Assembly (NCBI GenBank): GCA_030627265.1 | Contig: DAOUSK010000013.1 | Span: 1 to 32,452 of the forward strand | DNA: 32,452 nucleotides | Direction of reading: 5' to 3' | From: Methylococcaceae bacterium | Lineage (GTDB): Bacteria > Pseudomonadota > Gammaproteobacteria > Methylococcales > Methylomonadaceae | Shown here: piece after piece, positions 16,774 through 24,961 of the stretch | Numbering within the stretch: position 1 is the first letter of the stretch | Layout of the letters: the number at the start of each line of letters is the position of its first letter | Notes under the pieces: generated by a model | What the model saw: only the letters and a program-made list of their open reading frames with translations | Database searches by the model: none | What the model was told of the DNA's origin: nothing | Made by a program: the position numbers and the translations under genes

Positions 16774-18093
16774 ATGACAAAAGCAGCAAAAATTGGATTT
16801 ATTAGCTTAGGGTGCCCTAAAGCATTGGTTGATAGCGAACGCATTTTAACGAAACTCCGCTCAGAAGGTTATGAAGTCGCACCTGATTATGAAGGTGCAG
16901 ATATGGTAGTGGTTAATACCTGTGGTTTTATTGATTCAGCCGTAGAAGAATCATTAGATAGCATCGGTGAAGCGCTTAATAAAAATGGCAAAGTGATTGT
17001 GACGGGCTGCTTGGGTGCAAGACCTGAGGAAATTTTAGAAAGACATCCGCAAGTCTTGGAGATTACTGGCGCGCATGCGTTAGAAGAAGTAGTCGCAGCG
17101 GTGCATAAACACTTACCGCCTGCACATGATCCGTTTATCAGTTTAGTGCCACCACAAGGGATTAAATTAACCCCGAAACATTACGCTTATTTAAAAATCT
17201 CAGAAGGCTGTAATCATCGCTGTAGTTTTTGCATTATTCCTTCCATGCGGGGTGATTTAGTTAGCCGCCCAATTAATAGTGTGCTCGCTGAAGCGAAACG
17301 CCTTGCCGATGCAGGTGTAAAAGAATTATTGGTGGTTTCGCAAGATACCAGTGCTTACGGTTTAGATTTGAAATACGCTGAGTATGACTGGCAAGGTAAA
17401 GCTTTGCGTACGCGTTTTTATGATTTAGCTGAAGCTTTGGGTGATCTGGGTATTTGGGTGCGTATGCATTATGTTTACCCTTATCCACACGTTGATGAAG
17501 TCGTGCCTTTAATGGCAGCGGGTAAAATTTTACCGTACTTGGATATTCCTTTCCAACATGCCAATACGCGCATATTAAAGTTAATGAAGCGCCCAGCCGC
17601 AACAGAAAATAACTTGGAACGCATTAAAGCATGGCGCAAAATTTGCCCTGACCTGATTATTCGAAGTACCTTTATTGTTGGTTTTCCTGGAGAAACAGAA
17701 GAAGAATTCCAAGAATTATTAGATTTTTTAACCGACGCTCAACTAGATCGTGTTGGTTGTTTTGCTTATTCACCCGTTAAAGGTGCTGCGGCGAATGAGT
17801 TGCCTGATCCAATTCCTGAGTCTATTCAGCAAGAACGCTTAGAACGTTTTATGGCGCATCAAGCGGTTATTAGTGCAGCAAGGTTGCAGCAACGCGTTGG
17901 GCAAATCGAACAAGTGATTATTGATGAAGTGGTTGAAGAGGGTGCAGTTGCTCGTAGTATGGCAGATGCACCAGAGATTGATGGCCAAGTTTTTATTGAT
18001 GGTGCAACCCATTTAAAAGTAGGTGATTTAGTCACTGTAGAAATAGAAGAAGCGGATGATTATGATGTGTGGGGGCGTTTATATCAATCATAA
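16774..18093 (+). CDS. rimO: Ribosomal protein S12 methylthiotransferase RimO
   Basis: RimO is a radical-SAM enzyme that adds a methylthio group to an aspartate of ribosomal protein S12. At 439 residues it matches E. coli RimO (441). The N-terminal MTTase domain contributes three cluster cysteines ([32 protein letters not shown]). The radical-SAM motif CNHRCSFC is near residue 146, followed by [27 protein letters not shown] is typical of the family, and a C-terminal TRAM domain ends in [10 protein letters not shown]. The sequence favours RimO over MiaB because of the CPKALVDSE and SMRG signatures. A palindromic element follows the gene. Confidence 0.97.
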   Translation: MTKAAKIGFISLGCPKALVDSERILTKLRSEGYEVAPDYEGADMVVVNTCGFIDSAVEESLDSIGEALNKNGKVIVTGCLGARPEEILERHPQVLEITGAHALEEVVAAVHKHLPPAHDPFISLVPPQGIKLTPKHYAYLKISEGCNHRCSFCIIPSMRGDLVSRPINSVLAEAKRLADAGVKELLVVSQDTSAYGLDLKYAEYDWQGKALRTRFYDLAEALGDLGIWVRMHYVYPYPHVDEVVPLMAAGKILPYLDIPFQHANTRILKLMKRPAATENNLERIKAWRKICPDLIIRSTFIVGFPGETEEEFQELLDFLTDAQLDRVGCFAYSPVKGAAANELPDPIPESIQQERLERFMAHQAVISAARLQQRVGQIEQVIIDEVVEEGAVARSMADAPEIDGQVFIDGATHLKVGDLVTVEIEEADDYDVWGRLYQS

Positions 18094-18117
18094 TCCTTCA
18101 TGGTGAGTTGCTTAAGT

Positions 18118-18274
18118 TAAGAGGCTGTGAAAACATTCAAGAATAACCTGTAAAAAACAGGTTTCGTAGGTTGGGCTGAGCTTGCGAAGCCCAACAATCA
18201 ATGGCTTCTCTAGCATCAGATGTTGGGCTTCATGCTTCAGCCCAACCTACGCATAATACTTTCACAGCCTCTAA
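18118..18274. repeat. Palindromic REP/MITE-like element between rimO and yebC
   Basis: Nested symmetry spans about 150 bp. The outermost arms are GAGGCTGTGAAA (18121-18132) and TTTCACAGCCTC (18260-18271), perfect 12-bp inverted ends flanked on both sides by TAA (18118-18120, 18272-18274), which could be a 3-bp target duplication. Inside are a small hairpin (AACCTGTAAAAAACAGGTT) and a second perfect pair, CGTAGGTTGGGCTGA (18165-18179) and TCAGCCCAACCTACG (18237-18251). Each inner arm is a GTAG head followed by its own palindrome (GTTGGGCT..AGCCCAAC), the layout of REP sequences mobilised by RAYT transposases. No transposase is present. It ends about 95 bp before the yebC ATG. Confidence 0.75.
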
Positions 18275-18367
18275 AGCCAGCGTACAAACGCTTGGGCTTG
18301 CTATAAGCTCGAAAACATCAATACAAAATGCTAAAATTTACACAGCTAAACAATTTAGAGAGAGATC

Positions 18368-19123
18368 ATGGCAGGACATAGTAAGTGGGCTAATATTAAG
18401 CACCGTAAAGCTGGGCAAGATGCCAAGCGCGGAAAGTTATTTACCAAGTTAATTCGTGAAATTACCGTTGCTGCAAAAGGAGGCGGTGATATTGCGAATA
18501 ACCCAAGTTTACGTGCCGCTGTTGATAAAGCATTAGGCGCAAATATGAAGCGCGATACCGTAGAAAATACCATTAAAAAAGCCACCGGCAATGTGGAAGG
18601 TGTGAACTACGAAGAAGTCCGCTATGAAGGTTATGGCTCGGGTGGTATTGCTGTTATGGTTGATTGTCTGACCGATAACCGTAATCGTACCGTTGCTGAA
18701 GTACGCCATGCTTTTTCTAAAGCAGGTGGAAATTTAGGCACCGATGGTTCTGTTGCTTATATGTTTAATAAAGTAGGCATCATTAGTTATAGCCCAGAAG
18801 TGAATGAAGATGAAGTCATGGAGGCTGCTTTAGAATCAGGTGCTGAAGATGTGATTACACATGAGGATGGCTCTATTGATGTAATGACTGACCCTGACGA
18901 CTACTTAACGGTTAAAGATGCAATGATAGCAGCAGGGTTTGAGCCAGAAGCGGCTGAAGTCACTATGCAAGCAGATTTACAAGTCGCATTAAATGTAACC
19001 GATGCAGAAAAAGTATTACGTCTAGTCGATGTGTTGGAAGATTTAGATGATGTGCAAAGTGTTTATTCTAATGCTGATATCAGCGAAGCAGTGATGCTAG
19101 AACTAGAAGAACTTGGTGGCTAG
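18368..19123 (+). CDS. yebC: YebC/PmpR-family DNA-binding protein
   Basis: A 251-residue conserved protein, starting [28 protein letters not shown], the invariant family N-terminus. Further in are [23 protein letters not shown] and [13 protein letters not shown], and the C-terminus is acidic (MLELEELGG). Family members act as transcription regulators (PmpR, YebC); more recent work links some YebC proteins to relief of ribosome stalling at proline stretches. GAGAGAGA precedes the ATG. The gene overlaps ruvC, a conserved gammaproteobacterial arrangement, so the transcript probably covers yebC-ruvC-ruvA. Confidence 0.97.
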   Translation: MAGHSKWANIKHRKAGQDAKRGKLFTKLIREITVAAKGGGDIANNPSLRAAVDKALGANMKRDTVENTIKKATGNVEGVNYEEVRYEGYGSGGIAVMVDCLTDNRNRTVAEVRHAFSKAGGNLGTDGSVAYMFNKVGIISYSPEVNEDEVMEAALESGAEDVITHEDGSIDVMTDPDDYLTVKDAMIAAGFEPEAAEVTMQADLQVALNVTDAEKVLRLVDVLEDLDDVQSVYSNADISEAVMLELEELGG

Positions 19124-19616
19124 AATATTAGGAATTGATCCTGGTTCACGCATTACTGGTTTTGGAGTGATTGATGAAACACCCAATGGTTATCAATATA
19201 TAGCCAGTGGGTGTTTACGCATAAAAGGTGATGATTTTCCTTTGCGCCTCAAGCAGATATTTGCTGGTATTAGTGATGTGGTGGAAGAATACAAACCCAC
19301 TGAAATGGGCATAGAGCAAGTTTTTATGCACAAAAATGCTGATTCCGCCTTAAAGCTTGGTCAAGCGCGAGGAGCTGCCATTTGTGCGGTGCAACTTTTT
19401 GATATTCCCGTTTATGAATATGCCGCAAGACAAGTCAAACAAGCGGTTGTTGGTAAAGGCTCTGCTGATAAAAATCAAGTACAACAAATGGTAAAAATCT
19501 TATTAGGTATTACTGGCGAGCTACAAATAGATGCCAGTGATGCACTGGGTATTAGTATTTGCCATGCGAACTACCAACAAACACAACGACAAATTAATAA
19601 AGGACAACATCAGTGA
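19116..19616 (+). CDS. ruvC: Crossover junction endodeoxyribonuclease RuvC
   Basis: RuvC is a dimeric nuclease that cuts Holliday junctions symmetrically. Acidic active-site residues are visible in [17 protein letters not shown] (first Asp), [11 protein letters not shown] (Glu), and [13 protein letters not shown] (last Asp pair). The protein is 166 residues from GTG 19116; the track start is a TTG one codon earlier. I prefer GTG because [11 protein letters not shown] matches the usual N-terminus. It overlaps the end of yebC by 8 bp and overlaps ruvA by 4 bp at GTGA, so translation is coupled. Confidence 0.96.
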   Translation: MARILGIDPGSRITGFGVIDETPNGYQYIASGCLRIKGDDFPLRLKQIFAGISDVVEEYKPTEMGIEQVFMHKNADSALKLGQARGAAICAVQLFDIPVYEYAARQVKQAVVGKGSADKNQVQQMVKILLGITGELQIDASDALGISICHANYQQTQRQINKGQHQ

Positions 19617-20215
19617 TCGGTTTTTTGCGTGGTAAATTAGTCTCTAAAGCTCCCCCTTTACTCATATTAGATGTTCAAGGGGTGGGTTATGAAGTTAATG
19701 CGCCAATGACCACTTTTTATAATCTTCCTGCTCTGGGAGAAACGATTCAGTTACAAACCCACCTTTCTATTCGTGAAGATGCCCACGTTTTATTTGGCTT
19801 TTCCACAGAGGCAGATAGAGTGATGTTCAGGTTGTTGATTAAAGTCAATGGTGTGGGGCCTAAACTTGCTTTAGCCATTTTATCAGGACAAAGTGTTGAT
19901 GAATTTCATCGCTGTATTAATGATAACGACACAGCAACCCTGATTCGATTACCAGGGGTAGGAAAAAAGACGGCTGAACGTTTAATTGTAGAAATGCGGG
20001 ATAAACTACCCCAACTAGATAGCGCTAGTCAGCAAACAGGCAATCAGGGGGCTGATATGCCCACTGTTAGTCGTAGCAGTGCGAAACAAGAAGCGATTAG
20101 TGCTTTATGTGCGTTAGGCTATAAAGCTGCTGAAGCAAGTAAAATGGTGCAAAATATCGCGCAAGAAAATAAAACCTGTGAAGAAATTATTCGTCTTGCG
20201 TTGCAGGGAAAATAA
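19613..20215 (+). CDS. ruvA: Holliday junction branch migration protein RuvA
   Basis: RuvA binds four-way junctions as a tetramer and loads the RuvB motor. The 200-residue protein shows the N-terminal OB-fold ([34 protein letters not shown]), two helix-hairpin-helix motifs (VNGVGPKLALAILS, LPGVGKKTAERLIVEM), a flexible linker (residues about 135-150) and the C-terminal RuvB-binding domain (SAKQEAISALCALGY..EASKMV). The GTG start overlaps the ruvC stop codon, with AGGA upstream. RuvB, which usually follows directly in Gammaproteobacteria, is absent from the window. Confidence 0.97.
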   Translation: MIGFLRGKLVSKAPPLLILDVQGVGYEVNAPMTTFYNLPALGETIQLQTHLSIREDAHVLFGFSTEADRVMFRLLIKVNGVGPKLALAILSGQSVDEFHRCINDNDTATLIRLPGVGKKTAERLIVEMRDKLPQLDSASQQTGNQGADMPTVSRSSAKQEAISALCALGYKAAEASKMVQNIAQENKTCEEIIRLALQGK

Positions 20216-20325
20216 TTTTTAATTTAAAGCAATTAAAAGATAAAGGTTTAGTGGTATACCAATCCCAGTAAATAGGGGCTGCTATAAGTAACTGTGATAA
20301 CACACATACACACTGTAACTGTCCT

Positions 20326-20384
20326 GTAGGGTAGGTAGAACGTAATGCCTGTCTTTTTAGGTGTGTATGCCCCGCAATCCTACG
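20326..20384. repeat. Possible decayed GTAGG-headed palindrome
   Basis: GTAGGGTAGG at 20326 faces CCTACG at 20379-20384 in the 290-bp gap after ruvA. The arms pair only at the tips, but head sequences and spacing recall the clearer elements at 18.2 and 29.5 kb. The rest of the gap holds no gene; a weak promoter (TTGCGT-17-TTAATT, 20420-20448) could serve the next gene. Confidence 0.3.
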
Positions 20385-20505
20385 TATAAAGTGAGTTTTA
20401 TTTTTGCTTCTATTGCAGTTTGCGTAACTTATATTCTCTTCTTTAATTTAATGATAGATGTTTTATAAACATTAGTACCCTATAGATGAAATTAGGAAAC
20501 AAAAA

Positions 20506-20841
20506 ATGAGCAACACGGTATATACAGGAAAATTACGCCAGTGGAATAAAGATAAAGCTTTTGGTCTTATCGGACAAACTAAAGGCAAACGTGATATTTT
20601 TATTCATGGGTCAGAGCTAAAAGGGTTAAGCCGTAAACCAAAAATTGGGGATACAATTTCCTATCAAATAATTACCTCCAAAGGAGGCAACACTCAGGCG
20701 ATCAATGGCCATATTAAAGGCATTAGTGAACCTCTCTCTAGCAGACATACTCAAAGAAAAAGCTGGCAAAAACTAGGTAGCTTAATCGCTATCTTTTTAA
20801 GCATTGTCGCTATTGTTAATCTTGTTAAGTACTTTATGTAA
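20506..20841 (+). CDS. Cold-shock-domain protein with C-terminal membrane anchor
   Basis: A 111-residue protein. Residues about 5-70 form a cold-shock-like OB fold: GKLRQWNKDKAFGLI (RNP1 position, normally KGFGFI), RDIFIHGSEL (RNP2) and PKIGDTISYQIITSKGGNTQAINGHI. A Ser/Arg/Lys linker leads to one hydrophobic helix (LGSLIAIFLSIVAIVNLVKYFM) at the very C-terminus. This recalls the CSD-plus-DUF1294 membrane proteins, but here only one helix remains and no DUF1294 is visible. A nucleic-acid-binding protein held at the inner membrane is the simplest reading. AGGA precedes the ATG. It appears to be monocistronic, separated by about 300 bp on each side. Confidence 0.75.
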   Translation: MSNTVYTGKLRQWNKDKAFGLIGQTKGKRDIFIHGSELKGLSRKPKIGDTISYQIITSKGGNTQAINGHIKGISEPLSSRHTQRKSWQKLGSLIAIFLSIVAIVNLVKYFM

Positions 20842-21151
20842 GGTGATGCAGTTCGAGGTGTAATTCTAGTTAACACAGGTATAAGGCATTATAAATTGCG
20901 TAGAAATTAACATAGCGAATGTTACTCTAGAAAGCATTAATATAAGGTTAAAAAAGGGATGTACACTTAAAGTATTTCCGTGATTAGCGTCACAATTTCA
21001 AGTATTTGGCTTTAATTTTTTTTTTAAAAATAGGATAATCGTCACAAATGCTACAGAATTGTGACAGTTTCATTTTGTAACCCCCTTATAAAATCTGAAT
21101 TAACTGAGAAGAGAGATTGATTTCATTATTGAAATATCAATTAATTAGAAT
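20842..21151. other. Intergenic region upstream of the AP2-like gene (310 bp)
   Basis: No gene is seen. The segment contains three copies of GTCACAA: 20989-20995 and 21041-21047 direct, and TTGTGAC inverted at 21059-21065. The last two make a dyad with an 11-bp spacer. A -10-like TATAAA lies at 21087-21092 just downstream, without a clear -35 at normal spacing. A run of nine or more T (from 21016) precedes the dyad. Confidence 0.5.
21041..21092 (+). promoter_or_regulatory. Candidate operator/promoter of the AP2-like gene
   Basis: The GTCACAA-11-TTGTGAC dyad sits about 22 bp upstream of a TATAAA -10-like hexamer and about 90 bp before the ATG. The absence of a good -35 suggests an activator-dependent promoter. 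This is inferred from position and symmetry only. Confidence 0.3.
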
Positions 21152-21658
21152 ATGGTAAAACACAAACACATTACACAGCCTGATGTCTTTGGCTATCAAG
21201 TACGTATTGTTCGCCGCGGAAAAGAAAGCAGTCGCTATTTTTCTCATAAATTATGGGGAAGCAAGAATAAGTCTGTTACCGCTGCTATTGCTTGGCGTGA
21301 CCAAATGCTGGTTGCTTTAAAAGGCAGTAGAATTCGCTTCTTAAAACCCCCTAAGAATAAAACATCCACTGGGTTAACGGGCGTTTCTAGAACCATTAAG
21401 TACGATAGAAGAAAAGATAAAAGTTACCTTTGTTATACCGTTTTTTGGGTTTTAAATGGCAAATCTAAAAACAAAACCTTTCAAGTTGGTAATGTGCAAA
21501 CCACTACGGCTGATGACGAACTGCATGCCTTTCGTACTGCGCGTATTTTTAGATGTTGCTATGAGTATTCTATTGATAATGATAAACATTTTGCAGATGA
21601 TGAGTTTGCTGGTTGGAAAAAGAAACGTCTTTACGATACCTTGACACCAGAACTTTAA
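21152..21658 (+). CDS. Basic protein with two AP2/integrase-arm-like repeats, function unknown
   Basis: A 168-residue, strongly basic protein not assigned to a known gene. It appears to contain two related units. The first is about residues 12-56 (GYQVRIVRRGKESSRYFSHK..AIAWRDQML) and the second about 76-140 (GVSRTIKYDRRKD..YTVFWVLNGKSKNKTFQVGN..HAFRTARIF). Each looks like three short strands followed by a helix with a conserved A..(W/F)R pattern. That is the plan of AP2/ERF and integrase arm-type DNA-binding domains, and GVSR resembles the AP2 start (GVYR). A DNA-binding role is therefore plausible but inferred. No recombinase catalytic domain is present. It stands alone between a 310-bp regulatory-looking gap and purC. 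Confidence 0.6.
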   Translation: MVKHKHITQPDVFGYQVRIVRRGKESSRYFSHKLWGSKNKSVTAAIAWRDQMLVALKGSRIRFLKPPKNKTSTGLTGVSRTIKYDRRKDKSYLCYTVFWVLNGKSKNKTFQVGNVQTTTADDELHAFRTARIFRCCYEYSIDNDKHFADDEFAGWKKKRLYDTLTPEL

Positions 21659-21833
21659 GTTTATTGCCCCGGAAAAATGAGAGGCTTAATCCCCTCACTT
21701 TAAATGTAAGATATAAATGGTCTATTTTTATTTGAGGTTTTAACAGCATCTCTTGAATTTATTTTCTCACCTCCCATTTTATTCCTATAAAATAGAAAAT
21801 AATTCTATTTATCTCTTCCTTTAAGTTAACAAT

Positions 21834-22724
21834 ATGACTGCTCCTTCTGCATTATTTGAATCATCACTGTCTCAATTAAAATTACGTACTCGCGGCAAGG
21901 TTCGTGATATCTATGAAGTTGATGATGAGCACTTGTTAATTGTAACCACTGATCGCCTTTCAGCTTTTGATGTCATCTTACCCAACCCAATTCCAGGGAA
22001 AGGGCAGGTACTTACCAGTGTTTCGAATTTTTGGTTTGATAAAATGCGTTCAGTTATTCCAAACCACTTATCAACGCTGAGCCTAGAAAGCATTGTCCCT
22101 AATGCTGAAGAACGCGCTCAAATTGAAGGCAGAGCGATTATTGTTAAAAAGCTTAACCCTCTTCCTGTTGAGGCTATTGTTCGCGGTTATTTAATTGGCT
22201 CAGGGTGGAAAGACTATCAAAAATCTGGCAGTGTTTGCGGCATAGAGCTTCCTAAAGGCTTACAGCAAGCCCAGCAACTACCTGAGGCTATTTACACGCC
22301 TTCGACAAAAGCTGCTGTGGGTGATCATGATGAAAATATTCCTTTTGCTGAAACGATCCCTCTACTTGGCGAGGAAATGGCAACTCGTGTGCGTGATATC
22401 AGTATAAAGCTTTATACGGAAGCGGCAGAATACGCTAAACAGCGCGGTATTATTATTGCTGATACTAAATTTGAATTTGGTTTAGATGCTCAAGGTGAGC
22501 TATTTCTGATTGATGAGGCGTTAACGCCTGATTCATCACGCTTTTGGCCTGCAGACCAGTATCAAGTTGGCATTAGCCCGCCAAGTTTTGATAAGCAATT
22601 TATTCGTGATTATTTAGAAACGCTAGACTGGGACAAAACAGCGCCAGGCCCAGAGTTACCTGAAGAAATAACCACAACCAGTAGCCAAAAATATCAAGAA
22701 GCAATGCATAAACTGCTCGATTAA
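21834..22724 (+). CDS. purC: Phosphoribosylaminoimidazole-succinocarboxamide synthase
   Basis: PurC joins aspartate to CAIR in de novo purine synthesis. At 296 residues this is the longer form, as in yeast and some proteobacteria, rather than the roughly 237-residue E. coli type. Signatures: [28 protein letters not shown] at the ATP-binding N-terminus, [29 protein letters not shown], and [15 protein letters not shown]. No PurR-like operator was recognised upstream, and no good Shine-Dalgarno precedes the ATG. It converges with folK, 52 bp away. Confidence 0.97.
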   Translation: MTAPSALFESSLSQLKLRTRGKVRDIYEVDDEHLLIVTTDRLSAFDVILPNPIPGKGQVLTSVSNFWFDKMRSVIPNHLSTLSLESIVPNAEERAQIEGRAIIVKKLNPLPVEAIVRGYLIGSGWKDYQKSGSVCGIELPKGLQQAQQLPEAIYTPSTKAAVGDHDENIPFAETIPLLGEEMATRVRDISIKLYTEAAEYAKQRGIIIADTKFEFGLDAQGELFLIDEALTPDSSRFWPADQYQVGISPPSFDKQFIRDYLETLDWDKTAPGPELPEEITTTSSQKYQEAMHKLLD

Positions 22725-22776
22725 AAGGTAAGTTTCACGCGCTACTTAATTCTAGTACCAAAAAGCAGGCGATAAC

Positions 22777-23268
22777 TTACACAGGAAAAGGGACTTTCCT
22801 TTGTTGGCTGCTGCTATGCGCAACAAACCCCCTCCATAAATCAGCATAATTACACTGCTCTACGGGGTGCTCTTGCTCGCCTGCAATTTCTGCTAACGGC
22901 TGTAAAACAAAAGCATACGCTAAAATATCGGCGTGGGGCAGGGTAACCGCCTCTGTTTGCATTATCGTTTGGTCATATAAAAGCAAATCTAGATCTAGAC
23001 TTCGTGAAGAAAATTTTTCTATCCCTCTTACTCGGCCATGTGCCGCTTCTATTTTTTTTAGCCGCAAAGTAATATCAACAGCACTTTTTTCACTATAAAA
23101 AGCGCTGACTAAATTAAAAAAAGCATCGCCTTCAAAACCAACGGAGCTTGATTCATAAAGGCTAGAATTTTGCAAAACGCCAAATTCGCCTTGCAAAGCA
23201 GTGAGGGCAGAAACAACATTCTGCTCTCGGTTAATGTTGCTGCCTATGCTGATATAACAGAGTGCCAT
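22777..23268 (-). CDS. folK: 2-amino-4-hydroxy-6-hydroxymethyldihydropteridine pyrophosphokinase
   Basis: FolK transfers pyrophosphate from ATP to hydroxymethyl-dihydropterin in folate synthesis. The 163-residue protein shows CYISIGSNINREQNVVSAL, YESSSVGFEGDAFFNLV, and the ATP/Mg site RSLDLDLLLYD followed by LPHADILAYAFVLQPLAEIA. It lies five bases after folB on the same strand, so two successive folate enzymes are co-transcribed. It ends 52 bp from the convergent purC end. Confidence 0.96.
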   Translation of the reverse strand: MALCYISIGSNINREQNVVSALTALQGEFGVLQNSSLYESSSVGFEGDAFFNLVSAFYSEKSAVDITLRLKKIEAAHGRVRGIEKFSSRSLDLDLLLYDQTIMQTEAVTLPHADILAYAFVLQPLAEIAGEQEHPVEQCNYADLWRGFVAHSSSQQRKVPFPV

Positions 23269-23273
23269 TGGCG

Positions 23274-23627
23274 CTATTTTTGACCGCGCTCAATAATAAT
23301 ACCCACATCAGTCCCAGCGCTAATAGCACCTTTTTTATTCAGTGTTAATTTAACCCAAGGTACATTAAATTCGGTACGAATCAGTTGGTTAATTTCTTCT
23401 GCTAATTTCTCAACCAAAAAATACTCGCTTGCTTCAACAAAGGCAATCACCTTATCAGAAACAGCCTTATAATCTAAGGTATCTTCAATATCATCTGTTT
23501 GCGCCGCTTTTTTAATATCATGCGCCATTTCTATGTCTAAAATGACCGTTTGTTTTGTTTCGCGCTCCCAGTCAAAGATACCAATAATTGTTTCTACCTT
23601 TAAACCGCCTAAAAAAATGATGTCCAT
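23274..23627 (-). CDS. folB: Dihydroneopterin aldolase
   Basis: FolB converts dihydroneopterin to hydroxymethyl-dihydropterin and glycolaldehyde, the step just before FolK. The 117-residue protein has MDIIFLGGLKVETIIGIFDWERETKQ, DTLDYKAVSDKVIAFVEAS, FLVEKLAEEI with the catalytic-region Glu/Lys, and VKLTLNKKGAI. GGAAAG sits before the ATG. It is divergent from plsY, an arrangement shared with E. coli and many Gammaproteobacteria. Confidence 0.96.
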   Translation of the reverse strand: MDIIFLGGLKVETIIGIFDWERETKQTVILDIEMAHDIKKAAQTDDIEDTLDYKAVSDKVIAFVEASEYFLVEKLAEEINQLIRTEFNVPWVKLTLNKKGAISAGTDVGIIIERGQK

Positions 23628-23817
23628 AAACTTTCCAGTATTATAATAGTAATTAAAAATGGCTTGCGTGGTGGAAATGCTGGTTAAACAGGCTAAGAAT
23701 CCACCAAACTTATCTGACCAGTCAGTATCTAGGAAATAGAACTTTCATTCAAGCCTAAACCATGAGATTGTTAATAAAACACTCAAACTACTTACAAATA
23801 TCAATTCTAAGGATCAA

Positions 23818-24393
23818 ATGATGATTGAATGGCTAACTGTTCCCGCTGCTTATTTATTAGGCTCTATTTCAAGTGCAATAATCGTTTGTCGCTTAATGGG
23901 CTTAGCTGACCCACGCGAACAAGGCTCGGGAAATCCTGGGGCAACCAATGTTATGCGTATCGGTGGTAAAAAGGCTGCTGCGATTACTTTATTAGGCGAT
24001 ATGCTTAAAGGCTTAATCCCTGTCTTAATTGCTCAAGCACTCAACGTAGAGCCTATCATTTTAGCCTGTGTTGTTTTTGCTGCTTTTATTGGCCATTTAT
24101 ACCCAGTATTTTTCGGCTTTGCAGGTGGAAAGGGCGTAGCAACGTCTTTAGGTGTCTTTTTAGGTGCAAGCTGGATGCTGGGTTTGGCTCTCTTAGGAAC
24201 CTGGTTTATCGTTTATAAAATATCCAAAATTTCATCCATGTCTGCATTAATAGCCGCGGTATTTGCCCCAATTTATGCTTACTTTATTTTTGGCCTGCAG
24301 CCTATCGTTTATATTGCGATAGCCATGTCTATTATTCTAATTTGGCGACATACTGATAATATTAAACGCTTATTAGCGAAAGAAGAAAAATAA
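23818..24393 (+). CDS. plsY: Acyl-phosphate:glycerol-3-phosphate acyltransferase PlsY
   Basis: PlsY makes lysophosphatidic acid, the first acylation in phospholipid synthesis. It is a 191-residue integral membrane protein with about five helices. Conserved motifs: YLLGSISSAIIVCRLMG (motif 1), DPREQGSGNPGATNVMR, and FAGGKGVATSLGVFLG (motif 2), with IWRHTDNIKRLLAKEE at the end (motif 3 region). AAGGA precedes two adjacent ATGs (23818 and 23821); either could be used. A small membrane ORF follows 30 bp downstream. Confidence 0.97.
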   Translation: MMIEWLTVPAAYLLGSISSAIIVCRLMGLADPREQGSGNPGATNVMRIGGKKAAAITLLGDMLKGLIPVLIAQALNVEPIILACVVFAAFIGHLYPVFFGFAGGKGVATSLGVFLGASWMLGLALLGTWFIVYKISKISSMSALIAAVFAPIYAYFIFGLQPIVYIAIAMSIILIWRHTDNIKRLLAKEEK

Positions 24394-24423
24394 CCCTTTT
24401 CATAATCAAAAAGGCAGTCTGAA

Positions 24424-24588
24424 ATGAATAATGAAAAACAAGAAATCATTGTTACCGACGTACAAATACCATTTATTTCCATGGTTGTCTTAATGGTAAA
24501 GATGGCGATTGCTTCTATCCCTGCACTTTTTATTTTGACTATGCTCGGTGGGATTTTTTCTGGATTATTTGGCTCGATTTTTCGTTAA
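24424..24588 (+). CDS. Small 54-residue membrane protein, unknown function
   Basis: Below the track's size limit, this ORF starts at ATG 24424 and ends at TAA 24586-24588. The N-terminus is polar (MNNEKQEIIVTDVQIPF), followed by a long hydrophobic stretch (about residues 17-54) that can form one long or two short helices, with a single Lys inside (VKMAIASIPA) and a terminal Arg. It lies 30 bp after plsY in the same direction, which suggests co-transcription. The polar-start and Pro-containing helix look like a real small inner-membrane protein, not noise. I do not recognise a named family and assign no function. Confidence 0.6.
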   Translation: MNNEKQEIIVTDVQIPFISMVVLMVKMAIASIPALFILTMLGGIFSGLFGSIFR

Positions 24589-24677
24589 GTCGAGTGGGTA
24601 CTCTATTAAAACACTAGCCTTTGATATAAAAATGGCTGCTGAAAAACCTGCCAATCACCTGGAGTTTTTTGTTACAA

Positions 24678-24697
24678 GGGTATACCATTAAGTACCC
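24678..24697. promoter_or_regulatory. Candidate ParD operator
   Basis: GGGTA-10-TACCC forms a dyad 24 bp before the parD ATG, within the expected promoter region. ParD antitoxins usually repress their own operon at such symmetrical sites. Inferred from position only; no clear -35/-10 pair was chosen. Confidence 0.35.
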
Positions 24698-24721
24698 ATT
24701 ATTAATATTTAAGGTGACAAC

Positions 24722-24961
24722 ATGCCTAAAAATACTAGCATGACCCTTGGTGATCACTTTGATGCCTTTATCGCTCATAAAATTAAAGAAGGTCGCTTTT
24801 CTTCAGCAAGTGAGGTGGTGCGAACGGCGCTTAGAATGTTTGAAGATAACGAGCAAAAAACAGAAGCTCTTCGATACCTTCTTAAAGAAGGTGAGCGTAG
24901 CGGTACTGCAGAGTACAGCTATGAAGGTCTCATGAATGAACTCGATGAAGAACTGGGTTAG
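24722..24961 (+). CDS. parD: Type II antitoxin of the ParD family
   Basis: A 79-residue protein with an N-terminal ribbon-helix-helix domain (NTSMTLGDHFDAFIAHKIKEGRFSSASEVVRTALRMFED), the exact ParD pattern with GRFSSASEVVR in the second helix. An acidic C-terminal tail (YEGLMNELDEELG) would wrap the ParE toxin. AAGGTGA lies just before the ATG. Its TAG overlaps the toxin's GTG by one base, so translation is coupled. It is expected to repress its own promoter. Confidence 0.93.
   Translation: MPKNTSMTLGDHFDAFIAHKIKEGRFSSASEVVRTALRMFEDNEQKTEALRYLLKEGERSGTAEYSYEGLMNELDEELG

Noticed and set aside
17273-17602. 109-residue minus-strand ORF opposite rimO
   Set aside because: Antisense to a conserved radical-SAM core; composition looks like a shadow frame.
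18201-18452. 83-residue ORF from the track starting inside the REP/MITE-like element
   Set aside because: It is built from the palindrome and an out-of-frame part of yebC, with no credible start site.
21659-21833. Possible purine-responsive leader or PurR site before purC
   Set aside because: No aptamer-like structure or PurR-type palindrome could be recognised; only a weak TGAGAGG/CCCTCA stem.
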